64,000 bases of DNA, from the NCBI RefSeq assembly GCF_026625785.1, contig NZ_CP113063.1, forward strand, positions 4,092,001 to 4,156,000, in the 5' to 3' direction. Made by a program: the position numbers and the translations under genes. Below are positions 46,177-55,368 of the stretch, piece by piece. Every line of letters begins with the position of its first letter. Positions within the stretch are counted from its first letter, which is position 1. The notes under the pieces were generated by a model. It did not search any database, had not been told where the DNA came from, and was given only the letters and a program-made list of their open reading frames with translations. The DNA comes from Gordonia sp. SL306 (GTDB taxonomy: Bacteria > Actinomycetota > Actinomycetes > Mycobacteriales > Mycobacteriaceae).

Positions 46177-46198
46177 GTTCGCGGTTAACATAGCGAAC
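46177..46198. promoter_or_regulatory. Inverted repeat in the divergent eccD/eccC promoter region
   Basis: GTTCGC (46177-46182) and GCGAAC (46193-46198) flank the 10-base spacer GGTTAACATA. It lies between the two divergent secretion genes and is the only clear palindrome in the gap, so it may be the operator for both. The binding factor is unknown. Confidence 0.4.
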
Positions 46199-46271
46199 TG
46201 CGTCAATTGTGTAGCAGCGCGGCCCGCGCCGACGAACTCGGGGTCGCGGAGTCGGTCCGGGGGGAGATCGA

Positions 46272-49200
46272 GTGGTGGCAACAACGGAGGGGTTCGTCCG
46301 GCGTCCCCGGATCACGCCTCCCCGTACGCCGGGCGGGGAACTGAACATCGCGCCGCCGCCCGACGTGCCGAGGGTCGTCCCGGGCAACATGCTCACCAAG
46401 ATGCTCCCCGTGGTCATGGTGGTCGCGGTCGTCGGCATGATCGCGATGATGTTCGCGACCGGCGGACGCAACATCCTGTCCAACCCGCTGTTCATGATGT
46501 TCCCGTTGATGATGCTGATGTCGATGTTCGGCATGTTCGCCGCGGGCGGGCGCGGCGGCGGCAAGCGTGCCGCCGAACTGAACGAGGAACGCAAGGACTA
46601 CTTTCGCTATCTCGGTCAGACACGGACCCAGGTTCTCGAGACCGTGGACGCTCAGCGCGCCGCACTCACCTGGAGCCATCCCGATCCGGTCGCCCTGCTC
46701 GACATCGTGGGCAGTCGGCGGATGTGGGAGCGGCGACCGACCGACAGCGATTTCGCCCACGTCCGGGTGGGGGTGGGGTCGCAGCGGCTGGCCACACGCC
46801 TCATGCCACCGGAGACCGGGCCGCTCGAGGATATCGAGCCCGTGTCGATGGTCGCCCTGCGTCGGTTCGTCCGGACCCACTCCGTGGTGCACCGGCTGCC
46901 GACGGCGATCTCGTTGCGGGGCTTCCCGGCGGTGAACATCGAAGGCGCCCGACAGGAGACCCGAGATCTCGTGCGCGCCATGGTGGTCGAACTGTGTGCG
47001 TTCCACGGGCCCGACCATCTGCACGTCGCGGTCATCACCGGGGACCCTGCGGGCGAGGCGTGGGATTGGGCGAAATGGCTTCCACACGTTGGCCATCCGA
47101 CGTTGCGGGACGGCGTCGGTGCCATGCGGATGATCTACCCGACCCTGGCCGACTTCGAGAACTCGATGGCGGCCGATCTGCTCGAACGCGGCCGCTTCAG
47201 CCGTTCGGCCCCGCCGACGCCCGGGCGGGCACACCTCGTCGTGGTGCTCGACGACGGCCATGTCGCCGGCGACGAACGGCTGATCAACGACGCAGGCATG
47301 GAGGGTGTGACCATCCTCGACCTGACGGCCCCGCCGGACGGCCTGGCCGCGCGCCGCGGCCTGCAGCTGGTGGTCCGAGACCGAAAGGTCGCTGCCCGCA
47401 GTGCCTTCGGTGTCGAGGAGTTCGCCGACATGGATTCGCTCACGATCCCCGAGGCCGAGACGCTGGCGCGGCGGATGGCGCGGTACCGCCTGGCCACGGC
47501 TGCGGCGCTGGCGAACCTGGAGTCCGAGGCGACCTCGAGCGATCCAGGTCTGCCCGCTCTGCTCGGCATCACCGATGCGGCCAGGTTCGACCCGGCGGTG
47601 TACTGGCGCGGACGTACCGGCCGAGATCGCCTCCGGGTGCCGATCGGTTACACCCCGAGCGGCACCCCGGTCGACCTCGACATCAAGGAGAGCGCGCACG
47701 GCGGTATGGGGCCGCACGGGCTGTGCATCGGCGCCACCGGATCGGGCAAGTCCGAGTTCCTGCGCACCCTGGTGCTGGCCATGCTCGCCACCCATTCGCC
47801 GACCGAGCTGAATCTCGTGCTGGTGGACTTCAAGGGCGGTGCGACCTTCCTCGGGCTTGAGTCGGCACCTCATGTCGCGGCGATCATCACGAATCTCGAG
47901 CAGGAACTCTCGATGGTCGACCGGATGAAGGATGCGCTGTCCGGCGAGATGAATCGACGGCAGGAACTGCTGCGTGCGGCGGGCAACTTCGCCAATGTCA
48001 GTGACTACGAACGTGCCCGCGCATCGGGCGTCCGGCTCGAGCCGCTGCCCGCGCTGTTCATCGTCGTCGACGAATTCTCCGAGTTGCTCGCACAGAAGCC
48101 GGATTTCGCCGAACTGTTCGTCGCGATCGGGCGGCTCGGGCGATCGTTGCAGATTCATCTGCTCCTGGCGTCGCAGCGGCTCGAAGAGGGCAAGCTTCGC
48201 GGCCTCGACAGTCACCTGTCCTACCGGATCGGTCTGAAGACGTTCTCCGCCAATGAATCCCGATCGGTTCTCGGCGTCCCAGACGCCTATCACCTGCCCA
48301 GTGTCCCGGGCTCGGCGTACCTGAAATGCGACTCGGCCGAGCCGGTTCGCTTCAACACATCGTATGTGTCCGGTCCCTACTACTCGCCGATCGCGCCCGA
48401 CGGTGTGATCGACCAGGGCCCGGCCTACAACGGGCCGCGCGGGCGGATGAAGGTCTTCACCGCCTTGCCGGTACCGCTGGACACGGGCGCGGCGAGTTCA
48501 TCGGTGCTCGACCAGGCGCAGGCCCTCCTGGACGAAGAACCGCCGCAGGACACCGACATCCCGGTCTACGACGATCCGGCCGCGGCGTCGGTGCCCACCC
48601 TCCTCGACACCCTGGTGACGCGGATGGCCGGGCACGGGCCTGCTGCGCACGAGGTCTGGCTGCCGCCGCTCGACCGGTCGCCGACCGTCGACGGACTCGT
48701 CGGACGTCGGGACTGGTCGGTGCCCGCGGATGTCGGCGATCTGCGCATCGCCGTCGGTGTGGTCGACCGACCCTACGATCAGCGACGCGACGTCCACACC
48801 CTCGATCTGTCCGGTGCGGCAGGCAATGTCGCGGTCGTCGGTGGCCCCCAGTCCGGTAAGTCGACCGCCCTGCGCACCATCATCATGTCGGCCGCGGCCA
48901 CTCACACCCCGGAGCAGGTGCAGTTCTACTGCCTGGACTTCGGCGGCGGCAGCCTCGCGAGCATCGTCGGCCTCCCGCACGTCGGTTCGGTGGCCTCGCG
49001 CGGTGACATGGACGCGGTGCGACGCACGGTCGCCGAGGTGAGTGCGATCGTGCGCAGCCGCGAACTGCTGTTCGCCCGGTTCGGGATCGAGTCCATGCGC
49101 GACTACCGGGCGCGGCGTCAGGAGTGGTTCGCCGGCGGCGGAACGGATCCGGCCGATCCGCTGGCGGCGGATCGGCACGGCGACGTCTTCCTGGTCCTCG

Positions 49201-50354
49201 ACGGCATCGGTGTGCTCCGCAACGAACTCGACTTCCTCGAGGAGCCGATCAACGCGATCGTCGCGCAGGGTCTGTCGTATGGCGTGCACGTGATCGTGAC
49301 CGCCTCGCGGTGGGCCGAGGTGCGGCCCGCGGTCAAGGACCTGATGGGCAGCCGGATCGAGTTGAAGCTCGGCGACGCAATGGATTCGGAGATGGGGCGC
49401 CGCGCAGCCGCGCTGGTTCCGCACGGCAGGCCAGGTCGTGGCCTGACCCCCGACGAGCTGCACATGCTGGTCGCTCTGCCGCGCCTCGACGGCGTCAGCG
49501 CGGCCGAATCCCTCCCGGCCGGTGTGCAACTCGCGATCGACAGGTTGGCCGGCGGCTATGGCGGTCGTGCGGCGATGGCCGTCCGCAAGCTCGGTGTGGA
49601 GATACCTCAGCGTGAGGTCGACGACCTGGTGTCGGCGAAGGGTGTTGCGCTGGGCGCCAACCAGGTCGCGGTCGGCGTCGGCGAGCTCGAACTCGCGCCG
49701 GTGGTCCTCGATTTCGGGACGCAGCCCCACTTCATGGTGTTCGCGGACGTCGAGCACGGCAAGACCACGTTGTTGCGCAATATCGTGCACGGCCTGGTGC
49801 GCGATTCGACTCCCGACCAGGTCAAGGTCGTGTTCGTCGACTACCGACGCACGATGCTCGGCATCATCGACGGTGATCACCTGGGCGGCTACGCCAGCTC
49901 GGCGAACAAGGCGATCCCGATGATGCAGCAGTTGGCGCAGATCCTCACCGACCGACTGCCGCCCGAGGACGTGACCCCGCAGCAGCTGCGCGACCACTCC
50001 TATTACACGGGCCCGGACGTCTACCTGGTCATCGACGACTACGACCTGGTCGCGACCGCCTCGGGTAACCCGCTGTTGCCGCTGGTCGACCTCGCGGCCC
50101 AGGCCCGCGACATCGGCTTCCACATCATCCTGGCCCGGCGCTCGGGCGGCCTCGGGCGGGCGATGTTCGACCCGTTGATCGGCCGCCTCAAGGACCTCTC
50201 CTGCGACATGTTGCTGATGAGCGGCGACCGTGACGAGGGGTACATCACCGGCCGGGTTCGCATGCAGCAACTGGTCCCGGGGCGCGGTGAGCTGGTCTCG
50301 CGGACGCGGGCGCAGGAGATGATCCAGGTCGGTTACGTCGAGCCCGAGGTCTGA
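46272..50354 (+). CDS. eccC: Type VII secretion ATPase EccC (undivided), ESX-4 type
   Basis: A 1360-residue FtsK/SpoIIIE motor. Two N-terminal transmembrane helices (MLPVVMVVAVVGMIAMMF and NPLFMMFPLMMLMSMFGMF) precede a DUF domain and three ATPase modules. Module 1 has GATGSGKSEFLRTL (about residue 486) and LVLVDFKGGATFLGL; module 2 has GGPQSGKSTALRTI (about 856); module 3 has ADVEHGKTTLLRNI (about 1157), where the first P-loop Gly is Ala. EccC recognises and drives WXG100-type substrates through the membrane. The GTG start follows GGGGAGA. The 4-base gap to the Rv3446c-like gene implies one operon. Confidence 0.95.
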   Translation: MVATTEGFVRRPRITPPRTPGGELNIAPPPDVPRVVPGNMLTKMLPVVMVVAVVGMIAMMFATGGRNILSNPLFMMFPLMMLMSMFGMFAAGGRGGGKRAAELNEERKDYFRYLGQTRTQVLETVDAQRAALTWSHPDPVALLDIVGSRRMWERRPTDSDFAHVRVGVGSQRLATRLMPPETGPLEDIEPVSMVALRRFVRTHSVVHRLPTAISLRGFPAVNIEGARQETRDLVRAMVVELCAFHGPDHLHVAVITGDPAGEAWDWAKWLPHVGHPTLRDGVGAMRMIYPTLADFENSMAADLLERGRFSRSAPPTPGRAHLVVVLDDGHVAGDERLINDAGMEGVTILDLTAPPDGLAARRGLQLVVRDRKVAARSAFGVEEFADMDSLTIPEAETLARRMARYRLATAAALANLESEATSSDPGLPALLGITDAARFDPAVYWRGRTGRDRLRVPIGYTPSGTPVDLDIKESAHGGMGPHGLCIGATGSGKSEFLRTLVLAMLATHSPTELNLVLVDFKGGATFLGLESAPHVAAIITNLEQELSMVDRMKDALSGEMNRRQELLRAAGNFANVSDYERARASGVRLEPLPALFIVVDEFSELLAQKPDFAELFVAIGRLGRSLQIHLLLASQRLEEGKLRGLDSHLSYRIGLKTFSANESRSVLGVPDAYHLPSVPGSAYLKCDSAEPVRFNTSYVSGPYYSPIAPDGVIDQGPAYNGPRGRMKVFTALPVPLDTGAASSSVLDQAQALLDEEPPQDTDIPVYDDPAAASVPTLLDTLVTRMAGHGPAAHEVWLPPLDRSPTVDGLVGRRDWSVPADVGDLRIAVGVVDRPYDQRRDVHTLDLSGAAGNVAVVGGPQSGKSTALRTIIMSAAATHTPEQVQFYCLDFGGGSLASIVGLPHVGSVASRGDMDAVRRTVAEVSAIVRSRELLFARFGIESMRDYRARRQEWFAGGGTDPADPLAADRHGDVFLVLDGIGVLRNELDFLEEPINAIVAQGLSYGVHVIVTASRWAEVRPAVKDLMGSRIELKLGDAMDSEMGRRAAALVPHGRPGRGLTPDELHMLVALPRLDGVSAAESLPAGVQLAIDRLAGGYGGRAAMAVRKLGVEIPQREVDDLVSAKGVALGANQVAVGVGELELAPVVLDFGTQPHFMVFADVEHGKTTLLRNIVHGLVRDSTPDQVKVVFVDYRRTMLGIIDGDHLGGYASSANKAIPMMQQLAQILTDRLPPEDVTPQQLRDHSYYTGPDVYLVIDDYDLVATASGNPLLPLVDLAAQARDIGFHIILARRSGGLGRAMFDPLIGRLKDLSCDMLLMSGDRDEGYITGRVRMQQLVPGRGELVSRTRAQEMIQVGYVEPEV

Positions 50355-50358
50355 TCGG

Positions 50359-51666
50359 GTGATGCCAACCGCACTGCGACCGACAGTGGTCGACCTCGCC
50401 TTCGGTCAGGTGTCGGTCTCGGGTGGGCGATCGGCGGACGTGACCGATTTGCTGGAGGGGGCCGATGCGCCGACGGTGATGGTCGCGGGTACCCGCAGAT
50501 ACGGTCACCAGGCGTGGCAGGCCGTACTGCGCGATCTGCACCTGCCCGATGCCGGCCCCGATGGTCCGCTACCGATGGTGATCGGGTACCCCAGCACCTG
50601 GGGGCGTGTGCGTTCGTCGGTGCTCGACCGCGCGACTGCGGAGTTCGGCGCAGCGGTCACCCTCGTCCCTCGGGCGGTACTGATCGCGCGGAGCCACTCC
50701 GACGGGACGATGCAACGGTGCGCAGTCGTCGAGACCACGCATTTTCCCGGCGTGGCGGTGGATCCGGCCCGGCCGAGACAGGCGTGGTGGGACGTAACCC
50801 GACTGCGTCGCACGTCGGGCGGATGGGAGATCGAGGCCGTGGACGTCCTCGAACCGGAGTCCGACGGTGTCGCCGGCCGGACCGAGGCCATCGTCGACGA
50901 CTCGGTCGAGGCGGTCTTCGTCGACGGTTCGGAGCCCGCGGAGGTGACCCGGGCGATCGACGTCGTCGCCACGCATGCGCTGGCCGGGCGGGTGGTGGCG
51001 GTCGATCGGGAACTGATCCGACGCTACGGATGGCGGAGCGGCCGACCCGAGGGCGCCGACCCGCCGATCGGTGCGATCGAACGGCCCGCGCAGGATTCGG
51101 CCGGGCCGACGCGCGGTCGCACCGGCCGGTGGATCGTGGCCGCGGGGGTGGCGGCGGTCGGGGTGGCGCTGGTGGCCGGTGTGGTCGGCTTTCTCCAACG
51201 CGGCGGCGAGGGTCCGCCCGTCGAGCAGACGGTGACACTCGGGCGTACCGACATCGACATTCCCGCCGACTGGCGGCGAAGCGAGCTCGGGCGACCTGAC
51301 GCCGGGGGCACGGACGAACCCTTGCGCTCGGTGTTCGCCGACCCTGCGGACGGTCGGCGGATTCTGGTGGTCCAGAGCGAGGTGCGGACCGACTCGACCC
51401 TGGCGTCGGTGGCGACCAGTCTCGGCAACCGGATCCGCCAGCGTGGCGACGATGTGGTGACCGAGTTCTCGGCCGTCACGAGGTTCATGGGCCGTGAGGT
51501 GATCAGCTATCGCGAGGCGCCCGCGTCGGGCAGCGCGATCCGCTGGTACGTGCTCGTCGAGCACGGACTGCAGGTGTCGGTCGGGTGCCAGGCGGGTACG
51601 GCCGGGGAGTCGGTGGACGCCGAATGCGCCCATGCCGTGTCGTCGGTGCGGATCGCCCCGCGGTGA
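50359..51666 (+). CDS. Type VII secretion-associated protein, Rv3446c family
   Basis: A 435-residue protein with an N-terminal Hsp70/actin-like region (VVDLAFGQVSVSGG, GTRRYGHQAW, VIGYPSTWGRVRSSVL, VVETTHFPG), a transmembrane helix at about 255-277 (WIVAAGVAAVGVALVAGVVGFL) and an outer domain (VTLGRTDIDIPADWRR, VVTEFSAVTRFMGREVISYREA, VGCQAGT). This is the ESX-4-specific partner that follows eccC in mycobacteria and relatives; the mechanism is unknown. In those genomes esxU and esxT follow it, but here the next gene is rplM. Start codons at 50359 (GTG) and 50362 (ATG) are both possible. Confidence 0.9.
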   Translation: MMPTALRPTVVDLAFGQVSVSGGRSADVTDLLEGADAPTVMVAGTRRYGHQAWQAVLRDLHLPDAGPDGPLPMVIGYPSTWGRVRSSVLDRATAEFGAAVTLVPRAVLIARSHSDGTMQRCAVVETTHFPGVAVDPARPRQAWWDVTRLRRTSGGWEIEAVDVLEPESDGVAGRTEAIVDDSVEAVFVDGSEPAEVTRAIDVVATHALAGRVVAVDRELIRRYGWRSGRPEGADPPIGAIERPAQDSAGPTRGRTGRWIVAAGVAAVGVALVAGVVGFLQRGGEGPPVEQTVTLGRTDIDIPADWRRSELGRPDAGGTDEPLRSVFADPADGRRILVVQSEVRTDSTLASVATSLGNRIRQRGDDVVTEFSAVTRFMGREVISYREAPASGSAIRWYVLVEHGLQVSVGCQAGTAGESVDAECAHAVSSVRIAPR

Positions 51667-51678
51667 TCGCGACGCGTT

Positions 51679-51708
51679 TTGACCCTGATCAGGGCCTTCG
51701 CGTAGTCT
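51679..51708 (+). promoter_or_regulatory. Promoter of the rplM-rpsI-glmM operon
   Basis: TTGACC at 51679-51684, an 18-base spacer and TAGTCT at 51703-51708 make a good housekeeping promoter. Transcription would start near 51715, leaving a GC-rich leader of about 130 bases before the rplM GTG. Unlike most genes here, this one has an untranslated leader, possibly for ribosomal-protein control. Confidence 0.7.
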
Positions 51709-51842
51709 GGACCGCTGGTGCGTGACATCTCCACACCGGGTGACCGGGAGGAGATAGCCGAGGCCCGGGTCCCCACTGGTCGCCGGGAGTTCCCTCTGTC
51801 ATGGCACCTGACCAGCACCCATCGACAGAGTTGAGGACAACT

Positions 51843-52286
51843 GTGCCCACCTACACCCCGAAGGCCGGTGACATCACGCACGCGTGGCATGTCATCGACG
51901 CCACCGACGTGGTGCTCGGCCGGCTGGCCGTGCAGAGCGCGAATCTGCTCCGCGGCAAGCACAAGCCGACCTATGCGCCCCACGCCGATGGTGGTGACTT
52001 CGTCATCATCATCAACGCCGAAAAGGTCGCGCTGACCAGCAACAAGGCCGAGCGCAAGCTGAACTACCGCCACTCCGGGCATCCGGGTGGGCTCAAGGTC
52101 CAGACGACCGCCGAGCTCCTCGAGAGCCACCCCGAGCGCGTGGTCGAGAAGGCCATCAAGGGCATGCTGCCGCACACCAAGCTCGGTCGCGCCATGGCGT
52201 CCAAGCTGAAGGTCTACGCAGGCCCGAACCATCCCCACGAGGCTCAGCGGCCCGTGCCCTTCGAGATCAAGCAGGTGGCCCAGTGA
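51843..52286 (+). CDS. rplM: Ribosomal protein L13 (uL13)
   Basis: A 147-residue large-subunit protein, nearly colinear with mycobacterial L13: [57 protein letters not shown] and the C-terminal [21 protein letters not shown]. The GTG at 51843 follows GAGGACA and gives the usual start VPTY. Its stop overlaps the rpsI start. Confidence 0.97.
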   Translation: MPTYTPKAGDITHAWHVIDATDVVLGRLAVQSANLLRGKHKPTYAPHADGGDFVIIINAEKVALTSNKAERKLNYRHSGHPGGLKVQTTAELLESHPERVVEKAIKGMLPHTKLGRAMASKLKVYAGPNHPHEAQRPVPFEIKQVAQ

Positions 52287-52873
52287 CGAACGAGAACATC
52301 AACGACCCGGCCGTCGAAGCTGCCGTGGAGAACGCCGAAGAGGTCCAGGCTGCCGTCGGTGACGACACCGCCGCCGCCGAGACCGCTGTCGAGCAGGCCG
52401 TGGAGGCCGTCGAAACCGCTTCCGACGACTACGACACCGATGTCGAGGCCGCTCCGGCCGCCGACTCCCGGGGTCCGGTGGTCATCGATCGTCCGATCCA
52501 GACCGTCGGCCGCCGCAAGGAGGCCGTCGTGCGCGTGCGCCTCGTCCCGGGCTCCGGCCAGTTCCAGCTCAACGGTCGCACCCTGGAGGAGTACTTCCCC
52601 AACAAGGTGCACCAGCAGCTGATCAAGGCTCCGCTCGTCACCGTCGAGCGCACCGAGTCGTTCGACATCTTCGCCAAGCTCGTCGGCGGCGGCCCCTCGG
52701 GCCAGGCCGGTGCTCTGCGCCTGGGCATCGCCCGCGCGCTGATCGAGGTCACCCCGGACGATCGTCCGGCGCTGAAGAAGGCAGGCTTCCTCACCCGTGA
52801 CCCGCGTGCCGTTGAGCGCAAGAAGTACGGCCTGAAGAAGGCTCGCAAGGCGTCGCAGTACTCCAAGCGCTGA
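52283..52873 (+). CDS. rpsI: Ribosomal protein S9 (uS9) with long acidic N-terminal extension
   Basis: A 196-residue small-subunit protein. The conserved S9 domain starts at about residue 72 ([33 protein letters not shown]) and ends [17 protein letters not shown], whose basic tail reaches the P site. The first 65-70 residues are Ala/Glu/Val/Asp-rich and low-complexity, longer than in E. coli or M. tuberculosis. The GTG start overlaps the rplM stop (GTGA). Confidence 0.96.
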   Translation: MTNENINDPAVEAAVENAEEVQAAVGDDTAAAETAVEQAVEAVETASDDYDTDVEAAPAADSRGPVVIDRPIQTVGRRKEAVVRVRLVPGSGQFQLNGRTLEEYFPNKVHQQLIKAPLVTVERTESFDIFAKLVGGGPSGQAGALRLGIARALIEVTPDDRPALKKAGFLTRDPRAVERKKYGLKKARKASQYSKR

Positions 52874-52875
52874 TC

Positions 52876-54216
52876 TTGGCACGCCTTTTCGGAACCGACG
52901 GCGTCCGGGGCCTGGCCAACGACGAGCTCACTCCCGAGCTCGCGTTGGGCCTGGCCTCGGCCGCCGCGGTTGTTTTCGGACACGATTGCGCCCGCGACGC
53001 GCGTCCGCGTGCGGTGGTCGGCCGTGATCCGCGCGCTTCCGGCGAGATGCTCGAGGCCGCGGTGTGCGCGGGCCTCGCGGCCACCGGCGTCGATGCGATC
53101 CGCGTCGGCGTGGTGCCAACGCCGGCCGTCGCCTTCCTGACCGCCGATTACCGCGCCGACTTCGGTGTGATGATCTCGGCGTCGCACAACCCCATGCCCG
53201 ACAACGGGATCAAGTTCTTCTCCGGTGGTGGCCACAAGCTCGACGATGCGGTCGAGGACCGGATCGAGGCCACGATGGCCGAGGAGTTCGCCCGTCCGAT
53301 CGGTGCGGCCGTGGGCCGTGTGGTGGACGCGGTCGATGCGGGCGACCGCTATCGTGCGCACCTCGCCGCGTCGATCGGGAATCGCCTCGACGGTCTCACC
53401 GTGGTCGTGGACTGCGCCCACGGCGCCGCTTTCGAGTTGGCGCCGCAGGCGTACGCGGACGCGGGCGCCGAGGTGATCGCGATCCATGCCGAGCCCGACG
53501 GCCTCAACATCAACGAGGACTGCGGATCCACCCACATGGACAAGCTCCGCGCAGCGGTGCTCGAGCACGGTGCCGATCTCGGCCTGGCCCATGACGGTGA
53601 CGCCGACCGCTGCCTCGCGGTCGACTCGACAGGGCAGGTCGTCGACGGGGACGCCATCATGGCCATCCTCGCGACCGCGCTGAGGTCACGGGACCGCCTG
53701 CGCGACAACGTCCTCGTCACGACCGTGATGAGCAACCTCGGCCTGCACATCGCGATGCGCGAGGCGGGGATCGCGCTGCGGACCACCGCCGTCGGTGACC
53801 GGTACGTCCTCGAGGAGTTGCGTCGCGGCGGCTATTCACTCGGCGGGGAACAGTCGGGGCACATCGTGGTTCCCGGCTCCGGCACCACCGGTGACGGCAT
53901 CCTGACCGGTCTGCTCCTGATGGAGCAGATGGCCGCGACGGGGGAGCGCATCGCCGACCTCGCAAGCATCATGACGGTGCTCCCGCAGGAACTCATCAAC
54001 GTCCGGGTCGCGGACAAACACGCGGTCGCCCAGTCGCAGACGGTCAAGCAGTCGGTCGCCGACGCGGAGGCCGAACTCGGCGACCACGGCCGGGTGCTGT
54101 TGCGTCCGTCGGGAACCGAGCAGCTCGTGCGCGTGATGGTCGAGGCAGGCTCCGCCGACACCGCGCGCACGGTGGCGCGTCGGATCGCCGACGTGGTCGA
54201 GGCAGCGGGCTCGTGA
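52876..54216 (+). CDS. glmM: Phosphoglucosamine mutase
   Basis: GlmM converts glucosamine-6-phosphate to glucosamine-1-phosphate for UDP-GlcNAc synthesis. The 446-residue protein starts [12 protein letters not shown] after a TTG initiator and has the phosphoserine loop [17 protein letters not shown] (about 98-114), the metal loop [14 protein letters not shown], the sugar loop GGEQSGHIV and the phosphate loop [14 protein letters not shown]. It lies 2 bases after rpsI. glmS lies downstream in the same block, so two steps of cell-wall amino-sugar synthesis are clustered. Confidence 0.96.
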   Translation: MARLFGTDGVRGLANDELTPELALGLASAAAVVFGHDCARDARPRAVVGRDPRASGEMLEAAVCAGLAATGVDAIRVGVVPTPAVAFLTADYRADFGVMISASHNPMPDNGIKFFSGGGHKLDDAVEDRIEATMAEEFARPIGAAVGRVVDAVDAGDRYRAHLAASIGNRLDGLTVVVDCAHGAAFELAPQAYADAGAEVIAIHAEPDGLNINEDCGSTHMDKLRAAVLEHGADLGLAHDGDADRCLAVDSTGQVVDGDAIMAILATALRSRDRLRDNVLVTTVMSNLGLHIAMREAGIALRTTAVGDRYVLEELRRGGYSLGGEQSGHIVVPGSGTTGDGILTGLLLMEQMAATGERIADLASIMTVLPQELINVRVADKHAVAQSQTVKQSVADAEAELGDHGRVLLRPSGTEQLVRVMVEAGSADTARTVARRIADVVEAAGS

Positions 54217-54911
54217 GCACTCCGAAAGCGGTCCTGTTCGACTTCTCGGGCACCCTTTTCCGGTTCGAGGCACGTGACGATTGGTTCGACGACCTGCACG
54301 ACGAGGACGGCAACCCGCTGCACCTCGATGCCCAGGCGGTCCTGATCCGACGGATGACCCAACCCGTCGGTTTGCCGACGGTGATCGAGGATGACGACCG
54401 GATTGCCTGGGAGCAAAGGGATCTCGACCCGCAGCAGCATCGGCGCGCATATCTGGCGATGCTGCGCGCGTCGGGGCTGACGGCGCCGGGCCACGCCGAG
54501 CAGCTCTACGCCAGGGTCCTCGACCCGCATTCGTGGCAGATCTTCCCGGACACCGAAGCGGTGCTGCGTGGTCTGCGCGCTGCCGGCATCCCCGTCGGCG
54601 TCGTCAGCAACATCGCCTTCGATCTGCGCGCCGTGCTCGCGCTGCACGGTGTCGCCGACCTCGTCGACGAGTACGCCCTGTCCTATGAGGTGGGTGCCAT
54701 CAAACCCAACCCGCGGATCTTCCATGCGGCACTCGACCCGCTCGGCGTCGCGCCCTATGACGCGCTGATGGTGGGGGACAGCGAGGAGGCCGACGGCGGT
54801 GCTCGCCACCTCGGCTGTGCATTCGAACTGGTCCAGGACGCTCCGGCAGCCGAACGCCCGTCGGCGCTCATCGATGCCGTGACGCACCACGGCGTGGTTC
54901 TCCCGAACTGA
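54213..54911 (+). CDS. HAD-family hydrolase
   Basis: A 232-residue haloacid-dehalogenase-type phosphatase. Motif I is [11 protein letters not shown] (nucleophile Asp10; the second Asp of the usual DxD is Ser12), motif II GVVSNI, motif [13 protein letters not shown] and motif [13 protein letters not shown], with a helical cap between I and II. The Ser at the acid/base position is unusual for a phosphatase. The start overlaps the glmM stop (GTGA). The substrate is unknown. Confidence 0.87.
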   Translation: MSTPKAVLFDFSGTLFRFEARDDWFDDLHDEDGNPLHLDAQAVLIRRMTQPVGLPTVIEDDDRIAWEQRDLDPQQHRRAYLAMLRASGLTAPGHAEQLYARVLDPHSWQIFPDTEAVLRGLRAAGIPVGVVSNIAFDLRAVLALHGVADLVDEYALSYEVGAIKPNPRIFHAALDPLGVAPYDALMVGDSEEADGGARHLGCAFELVQDAPAAERPSALIDAVTHHGVVLPN

Positions 54912-54918
54912 CTTTCTC

Positions 54919-54933
54919 GGCCGGGAACCGGCC
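54919..54933 (+). terminator. Short GC hairpin after the HAD gene
   Basis: GGCCGG-GAA-CCGGCC, a 6-bp stem starting 8 bases after the HAD stop and preceding a separate promoter-like TAAACT (54950-54955) for the next cassette. It may separate the rplM-glmM operon from the ESX-like genes. Confidence 0.45.
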
Positions 54934-55026
54934 CTGCGCCTCGCGCGTCTAAACTTCGACGCCACACCCGTGTTCGTGTGATCGGATTCATGCGACGCGT
55001 GTCGCGCGGGGCGAGAAGGGGGACCA

Positions 55027-55368
55027 ATGGCCGATTCACGGATGTCTGTCGACGTCGACGAGGTCTCGAAGGTGGTGGCGTTCTATCGTCGGGCCGCCGA
55101 TGTCGTCGGCTCGGCGGCCGAGGACATCCGGACGCACGAGCTCGGTCGCTGGGCGATCGGCGAGGAGTACCGCGAGATGGGCGAGCGGTATCGGGAGATG
55201 GGCCGCGTCATCACGGAACGGCTCACCGACCAGGCGCACGCCGCCGACCGACTGGCCGACGCCCTCGGGCGGGGCATCGCGATCATCGAGACCGCCGATG
55301 CAGACAACGCGACCGGCCTGACCCGCACTGTGGGCCGGCACCGCGCCGACGGATCCGGTGCCGCGTGA
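55027..55368 (+). CDS. EspC/WXG100-like small helical protein (Rv3440c-like), candidate ESX-4 substrate
   Basis: A 113-residue, almost wholly helical protein without signal peptide. It reads as two long helices joined near GRWAIGEEY: VDVDEVSKVVAFYRRAADVVGSAAEDIRTHEL and MGRVITERLTDQAHAADRLADALGRGIAIIETADADN. This is the layout of type VII substrates of the EspC/DUF2580 type. The C-terminal IETAD occupies the place of the secretion motif YxxxD, with Ile instead of Tyr. GAAGGGGGACC precedes the ATG. The stop overlaps the next gene. Function is inferred from fold pattern and closeness to the ESX-4 genes. Confidence 0.65.
   Translation: MADSRMSVDVDEVSKVVAFYRRAADVVGSAAEDIRTHELGRWAIGEEYREMGERYREMGRVITERLTDQAHAADRLADALGRGIAIIETADADNATGLTRTVGRHRADGSGAA

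Noticed and set aside
46203..50270. Very long minus-strand frames opposite eccC (about 700 and 590 codons)
   Set aside because: They are antisense shadows of a high-GC gene: composition is Arg/Asp/His/Gly-rich with no domain, start or ribosome site, and eccC itself has unmistakable motifs.
51715..51842. A ribosomal-protein leader motif before rplM
   Set aside because: The leader is GC-rich and can fold, but no pattern specific to an L13 or S9 binding site was recognised.
54213..54911. HAD gene as a phosphoglycolate phosphatase
   Set aside because: The fold is clear, but the DxS in motif I and the cap give no basis for a specific substrate.
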